In this document: in pieces, positions 6,680 through 9,609 of the stretch
Layout of the letters: every line of letters starts with the position of its first letter
Numbering within the stretch: position 1 is the first letter of the stretch
From: Cytophagales bacterium
GTDB taxonomy: Bacteria; Bacteroidota; Bacteroidia; Cytophagales; Cyclobacteriaceae
Direction: 5' to 3'
DNA: 9,609 bases
Assembly (NCBI GenBank): GCA_024643485.1
Contig: JAHEMU010000074.1
Location: forward strand, 1-9,609
Made by a program: the position numbers and the translations under genes
The notes under the pieces: generated by a model
Databases searched by the model: none
The model's input: only the letters and a program-made list of their open reading frames with translations
Told to the model about the DNA's origin: nothing

Positions 6680-7618
6680 ATGAAAGTTTTAATTGTTGAT
6701 GATATGCATCCTCACCTCATGGAGCGTTTAATACAGGAAGGTGTGAAAGTAGATTATCGTCCTGAAATTTCGAAACCTGAAATCGAGAATTGTATTGGGG
6801 AATATGATGGGTTGGTGGTGAGAAGTAAGGTGTTTGTAGATGAAAAATTACTGGGTGCTAACCCAAAAATAAAATTTGTAGCCAGAGCAGGCGCAGGAAC
6901 CGATAATTTAGATCATCGATTTTTAGAGGAACATCGTATTCAAATAATCAACGCACCTGAAGGGAACCGAGCGGCAGTGGGCGATCATACCTTGGGACTG
7001 ATTTTATCACTTACTAATCATTTGAATAAAGGGCATAAGGAAATTCAAGCAGGAATATGGGATCGTGAAGGGAATCGTGGACTTGAGCTAGGGAATATGA
7101 CGGTTGGTATTGTAGGGTTTGGAAATACAGGATCCGAGGTTGCTAAGCGTTTAAAAGGCTTTGGCTGTGCCATTTTAGCTTACGATAAGTATAGAAAAAA
7201 CTTAATATTTGAAGGGGTTGAATTTTGTGAAATGAGTCAAATTTTTGAAAATGCTGATTTGGTCACTTTTCACATTCCTCTTACATATGAAACTAATCAT
7301 TTAATAAACGATAACTTTATTTGTGAATTTTCGAAGTCTATTTATTTAATAAACGCCAGTCGAGGCAAAATTGCTAAAAATTCAGCTTTAATTGACGGCC
7401 TTAAATCAGGTAAAATAAAGGGATTGGGGCTTGATGTGTTGGAAAATGAAAAAATATCAACGTTAAACATTCAAGAAAAAGCCGAATTGGATTATTTGGC
7501 AAATCATCCAAATGTTATTCTTTCACCTCATGTGGCAGGTTGGACTGTAGAGTCATATCAAAAAATAAGTGAAGTAATTTCAAATAAAATAATCGATGCT
7601 TTCTGTAGTAAACAGTAG
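6680..7618 (+). CDS. NAD-dependent D-2-hydroxyacid dehydrogenase family protein
   Basis: This 312-residue enzyme belongs to the D-2-hydroxyacid dehydrogenases, which interconvert 2-hydroxy and 2-keto acids with NAD(H). The Rossmann loop GFGNTG is at 146-151 (within VGIVGFGNTGSEVAKRL), with Asp169 as the likely NAD-ribose ligand. The catalytic trio is complete: Arg228 in NASRGK, Glu257 in LDVLENEK and His284 in SPHVAGW. Residues 68-77 (ARAGAGTDNL) form the substrate-domain loop of the family. No ACT or other regulatory domain follows, so it is of the short type. Candidate substrates are 3-phosphoglycerate (SerA-like), 4-phosphoerythronate (PdxB-like) or another hydroxyacid; the sequence does not decide. 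The ATG lies 1 nt after the mgtE stop, so it is the last gene of that transcript. The 3' half is clearly more AT-rich than its neighbours. Confidence 0.9.
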   Translation: MKVLIVDDMHPHLMERLIQEGVKVDYRPEISKPEIENCIGEYDGLVVRSKVFVDEKLLGANPKIKFVARAGAGTDNLDHRFLEEHRIQIINAPEGNRAAVGDHTLGLILSLTNHLNKGHKEIQAGIWDREGNRGLELGNMTVGIVGFGNTGSEVAKRLKGFGCAILAYDKYRKNLIFEGVEFCEMSQIFENADLVTFHIPLTYETNHLINDNFICEFSKSIYLINASRGKIAKNSALIDGLKSGKIKGLGLDVLENEKISTLNIQEKAELDYLANHPNVILSPHVAGWTVESYQKISEVISNKIIDAFCSKQ

Positions 7619-7646
7619 ATAATATTACATTAAATATGGAGCCGCG

Positions 7647-7680
7647 TTTATAGTAATGGGCGCTAAAATTATTATATTTA
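7647..7680 (+). promoter_or_regulatory. Weak candidate promoter for the pentapeptide gene
   Basis: In the 101-bp gap after the dehydrogenase gene, TTTA at 7647-7650 precedes TATATTTA at 7673-7680 by 22 nt. This is a one-mismatch fit to each box of the Bacteroidota consensus, at slightly long spacing. No terminator hairpin is visible in the gap, so readthrough from upstream is equally possible. Confidence 0.2.
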
Positions 7681-7719
7681 ACAATAAATCGCTCATTTTG
7701 CATTTAAGAAATTGATTAA

Positions 7720-8559
7720 ATGTTCAAGGATAAAATAAAACGACTAAAACAACTATTGAATGATGTATTGGAAAAACCAGTGCTCACTTCTCTTATTGTT
7801 TTAGGTTTATTGTCAGTAGTCGTATTGTCTTTAAGTCTTCGGTATTACCTCGAAGATTTTGATGCTTATTGGGGGCAAATTTTAGTAGAAGCCCATGGGA
7901 TGCTTTTTGATATTGCCGTAATTGGTATATTAATTTTTTGGCTTAATAAAAGCGGTGAAGAGCGTCAGCGTATCAGAACGTATAAAGATGAAATTGATGA
8001 TTTCCGTTTGTGGGAATCCGAAGAGGCTGCCTTTAGAACGGTGGGTAATATTAAACGTCTCAACCGTCATGGAATTTATGAAATGAATCTCGTGAATTCT
8101 TATTTGGCAAAGACAAACCTCAACTATGCTAATTTGGCAGGTTCGAATATGAATAGTGCTAATATAAGCAATGCCTTTTTAATAGAAAGTAACTTAGTGA
8201 ATGCCAGATTAAACCAGACGAATCTTGAAAACTCGAATCTCAATCAGGCAAACATGGAAAATAGTTACGCTAGTGGAGCTAATTTTAAAGATGCCTATTT
8301 GATTAAAGCAAGTCTAGAGAATGCTTTTTTAATTAAGACCAACTTTAAAAATGCCTTTTTAATGGAGGCTAATTTAAAGAATGCCTATGTAACCGGTGCT
8401 GATTTTGAAAATGCTAGTTTATATAAAGCGGACCTAAGGGGAGTTAAAGGGCTTACATTAGATCAACTTGCTAAAGCAAAGACACTTTATCTGGCAAAAT
8501 TCGATGATGATCTTCTCGATCAGATAAAAACCAATATCCCGGAATTGGTAGGGAAGTAA
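7720..8559 (+). CDS. Membrane-anchored pentapeptide-repeat protein
   Basis: The function of this 279-residue protein is unknown. Two hydrophobic segments, about 21-40 and 60-75, flank a short loop with acidic residues; lysine and arginine on the outer sides of both predict that the N-terminus and the large C-terminal part face the cytoplasm. A linker at about 77-115 (DEIDDFRLW, EEAAFRTVGNIKRLNR) links the anchor to the repeats. Residues 123-242 form 24 pentapeptides of the A(N/D)LxX type without interruption, arranged as 12 ten-residue units; such repeats fold into a four-sided beta helix, here about six turns. A short C-terminal cap with LTLDQLAKAKTLYLAKFD follows, as is common in the family. 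Start ATG at 7720 has no Shine-Dalgarno. Pentapeptide proteins such as Qnr and MfpA protect gyrase, but those lack membrane segments, so that role is not inferred. Confidence 0.9.
   Translation: MFKDKIKRLKQLLNDVLEKPVLTSLIVLGLLSVVVLSLSLRYYLEDFDAYWGQILVEAHGMLFDIAVIGILIFWLNKSGEERQRIRTYKDEIDDFRLWESEEAAFRTVGNIKRLNRHGIYEMNLVNSYLAKTNLNYANLAGSNMNSANISNAFLIESNLVNARLNQTNLENSNLNQANMENSYASGANFKDAYLIKASLENAFLIKTNFKNAFLMEANLKNAYVTGADFENASLYKADLRGVKGLTLDQLAKAKTLYLAKFDDDLLDQIKTNIPELVGK
8290..8439 (+). repeat. Five 30-bp imperfect tandem repeats within the pentapeptide gene
   Basis: Five consecutive 30-bp units start at 8290, 8320, 8350, 8380 and 8410, each coding for one ten-residue unit. The units at 8320 and 8350 match at 22 of 30 positions. 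The 14-base string AATGCCTTTTTAAT occurs exactly at 8350-8363 and also at 8170-8183, six units earlier. This suggests growth of the array by duplication of 30-bp units. Confidence 0.75.
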
Positions 8560-8583
8560 AAATCTATTATTTTTGTATGATTG

Positions 8584-8609
8584 ACGGTTTTCAGTGAAGG
8601 CCGTTTTTT
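8584..8609 (+). terminator. Rho-independent terminator after the pentapeptide gene
   Basis: ACGGTTTTC (8584-8592) can pair with GAAGGCCGT (8596-8604) through nine base pairs, two of them G-U, around the 3-nt loop AGT. Five more T residues follow directly (8605-8609), giving a run of six with 8604. It lies 24 bp past the stop codon and separates this gene from greA. The opposite strand has no T run, so it acts in one direction. Confidence 0.8.
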
Positions 8610-8636
8610 ATTTCATTTTTTTAAAATCACATTACC

Positions 8637-9110
8637 ATGGGGAATATTTCATATTATACTAAAGAAGGATATGAAAAACTCAAAGCAGAGTTATTAGAAT
8701 TAAAATCTAAGGGTCGCGCAGATATTGCAAAACAAATTGCAGAAGCACGTGATAAAGGCGATTTGAGTGAAAATGCTGAATATGACGCGGCAAAGGATGC
8801 TCAAGGACATTTGGAAGCTAAAATTGCGCAGTTGGAAGGAGTGGTTGGTAATGCTCGTGTTTTAGATGAGTCATCGGTTGATACTTCTAAAGTTTCTGTT
8901 TTGAGCACTGTTCGAATTAAGAACACTAAAAATGGAATGGAGGTACAATATACCTTGGTTAGCGAAGAAGAAGCAGATTTAAAGGCTAAAAAAATCTCAG
9001 TTCAGTCTCCAATCGGTTCTGGCTTGTTAGGGAAAAAAGTAGGAGAAAAGGCTGAAATTCAAACCCCTGGAGGAATAATAGAATTTGAAGTGTTGGATAT
9101 TTCACTTTAA
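8637..9110 (+). CDS. greA: Transcription elongation factor GreA
   Basis: GreA enters the secondary channel of RNA polymerase and stimulates cleavage of backtracked RNA, rescuing stalled complexes. The 157-residue protein has the normal length and two domains. The N-terminal coiled-coil hairpin (about 8-76) carries the acidic tip EARDKGDLSENAEYDAA; Asp42 and Glu45 match the catalytic-tip residues Asp41 and Glu44 of E. coli GreA. The C-terminal FKBP-like domain (about 80-157) has SPIGSGLLGKKVGE at 124-137. The start is ATG at 8637, giving MGNISYYTKEGYEKL, a usual GreA beginning. It stands 27 bp after the terminator tail, so its promoter must lie in or near that terminator; I could not identify it. 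It leads the two-gene unit with the HIT gene 11 bp later. Confidence 0.96.
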   Translation: MGNISYYTKEGYEKLKAELLELKSKGRADIAKQIAEARDKGDLSENAEYDAAKDAQGHLEAKIAQLEGVVGNARVLDESSVDTSKVSVLSTVRIKNTKNGMEVQYTLVSEEEADLKAKKISVQSPIGSGLLGKKVGEKAEIQTPGGIIEFEVLDISL

Positions 9111-9121
9111 AAGTCACGTCA

Positions 9122-9526
9122 ATGGCAAGTATTTTCACGAAAATTATAAACCGCGAAATCCCTGGACATATCGTCGCAGAAGACGAAAAGGTGATTGCTT
9201 TTTTAGATATCAATCCTTTGGTGATGGGACATTGCTTAGTGGTTCCCAAAAAGGAAGTCAATTATATTTTTGATATGGAGGATGAGGAGTATACTCATCT
9301 TCAGTTATTTGCTAAAAAGCTATCTGTAGCTATTAAGGAAGTAATTCCATGCCTACGAATTGGTGTTGCAGTGATAGGTTTAGAAGTGCCTCATACGCAT
9401 ATACATCTTGTTCCATTAAATAAAATGGATGACATTAATTTTACTAGGCAAAAACTAACGCCTACTCACGAAGAATTAGGGGTAATTGCTGAGAAAATTA
9501 AAAGGGCATTTATTCAAAATTCTTAA
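9122..9526 (+). CDS. HIT family nucleotide-binding protein
   Basis: HIT proteins hydrolyse or transfer nucleotides from purine phosphoramidates and related compounds; the physiological substrate here is unknown. The 134-residue protein opens with SIFTKIINREIPG and has FLDINPLVMGHCLVVPKKEV at 27-46, both family hallmarks. The histidine triad HTHIHLVP at 91-98 is intact, with His93 probably the nucleophile by analogy with Hint. The N-terminal zinc cysteines of some Hint proteins are missing, and the segment before the triad reads GVAVIGLEV instead of the N-x-G-x-x-GGQ of classic Hint, which marks a separate subgroup. It follows greA by 11 bp, a common pairing in Bacteroidota, and is probably cotranscribed. 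Its last 17 bp overlap a gene on the other strand. Confidence 0.9.
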   Translation: MASIFTKIINREIPGHIVAEDEKVIAFLDINPLVMGHCLVVPKKEVNYIFDMEDEEYTHLQLFAKKLSVAIKEVIPCLRIGVAVIGLEVPHTHIHLVPLNKMDDINFTRQKLTPTHEELGVIAEKIKRAFIQNS

Positions 9527-9609
9527 GGAATTCAATATCCACACTCATAGGATACTTCATTAAATATTGAAGACCTTCTTCAGGAGGTAGATCTTCAAAT
9601 AAAACGCGA
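9510..9609 (-). CDS. 3' end of an unidentified gene
   Basis: On the minus strand one frame stays open from the right edge to a TAA at 9512-9510; the other two minus frames hit stops within this stretch. It codes for 32 residues including FEDLPPEEGLQYLMKYPM and ends EFLKNFE. The composition looks like ordinary protein, with acidic and hydrophobic residues, but I do not recognise the family. It faces the HIT gene and overlaps its 3' end by 17 bp. The short length leaves a real chance that this is not coding. Confidence 0.55.
   Translation of the reverse strand, partial: RVLFEDLPPEEGLQYLMKYPMSVDIEFLKNFE

Noticed and set aside
7656..7715. A 19-codon open frame (MGAKIIIFNNKSLI...) ending 4 bp before the pentapeptide gene, like a leader peptide
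   Set aside because: It is short, AT-rich, has no ribosome-binding signal and no run of regulatory codons or attenuator hairpin; chance explains it.
7720..8559. Pentapeptide protein as a Qnr/MfpA-type quinolone resistance or gyrase-protection factor
   Set aside because: Two membrane segments and the special linker are not found in those soluble proteins, and no toxin or gyrase-related gene is nearby.
1..9609. Signs of a mobile element, defence system or biosynthetic island
   Set aside because: All recognised genes are core functions in known neighbourhoods; no integrase, transposase, terminal repeat or tRNA junction is visible.

Overview
The window is a compact stretch of core genes from a member of the Bacteroidota, probably of the Cytophagales or a related order. 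Reasons are the low-GC coding DNA, the family variants seen (zinc-free L32, EF-P with a KPGKGPA loop, RsmA with NFPY, a HIT protein of the GLEVPHxHxH type), the almost complete lack of Shine-Dalgarno sequences, and one exact match to the Bacteroidota promoter consensus TTTG-N21-TAnnTTTG. No RNA gene, insertion sequence, integrase, CRISPR array or prophage gene is visible. No clearly undescribed system was found.

Left half, minus strand, read from 4443 down to 1: pdxA (vitamin B6), yceD/DUF177, rpmF (L32), fabH (fatty acid initiation), efp (elongation factor P), accB and the 5' part of accC (acetyl-CoA carboxylase). This joins a ribosome-linked pair (yceD, rpmF) to the entry of fatty acid synthesis: AccB/AccC help make malonyl-CoA and FabH uses malonyl-ACP. 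A strong promoter lies between pdxA and yceD, and a weaker one before efp.

Right half, plus strand: a 106-bp divergent region holding two inverted repeats leads into rsmA, mgtE and a D-2-hydroxyacid dehydrogenase gene. These are tightly packed (13-bp overlap, then a 1-nt gap) and are probably one transcript. Both rsmA and mgtE must start at GTG. A 101-bp gap precedes a membrane-anchored pentapeptide-repeat protein, which ends at a good rho-independent terminator. greA and a HIT-family gene follow as a pair. The 3' end of an unrecognised minus-strand gene runs in from the right edge and overlaps the HIT gene tail to tail.

The points most worth a second look are the regular aromatic pattern in the pentapeptide protein, the near-leaderless yceD promoter, the palindromes in the pdxA/rsmA divergent region, and a possible vitamin B6 link between pdxA and the dehydrogenase gene.
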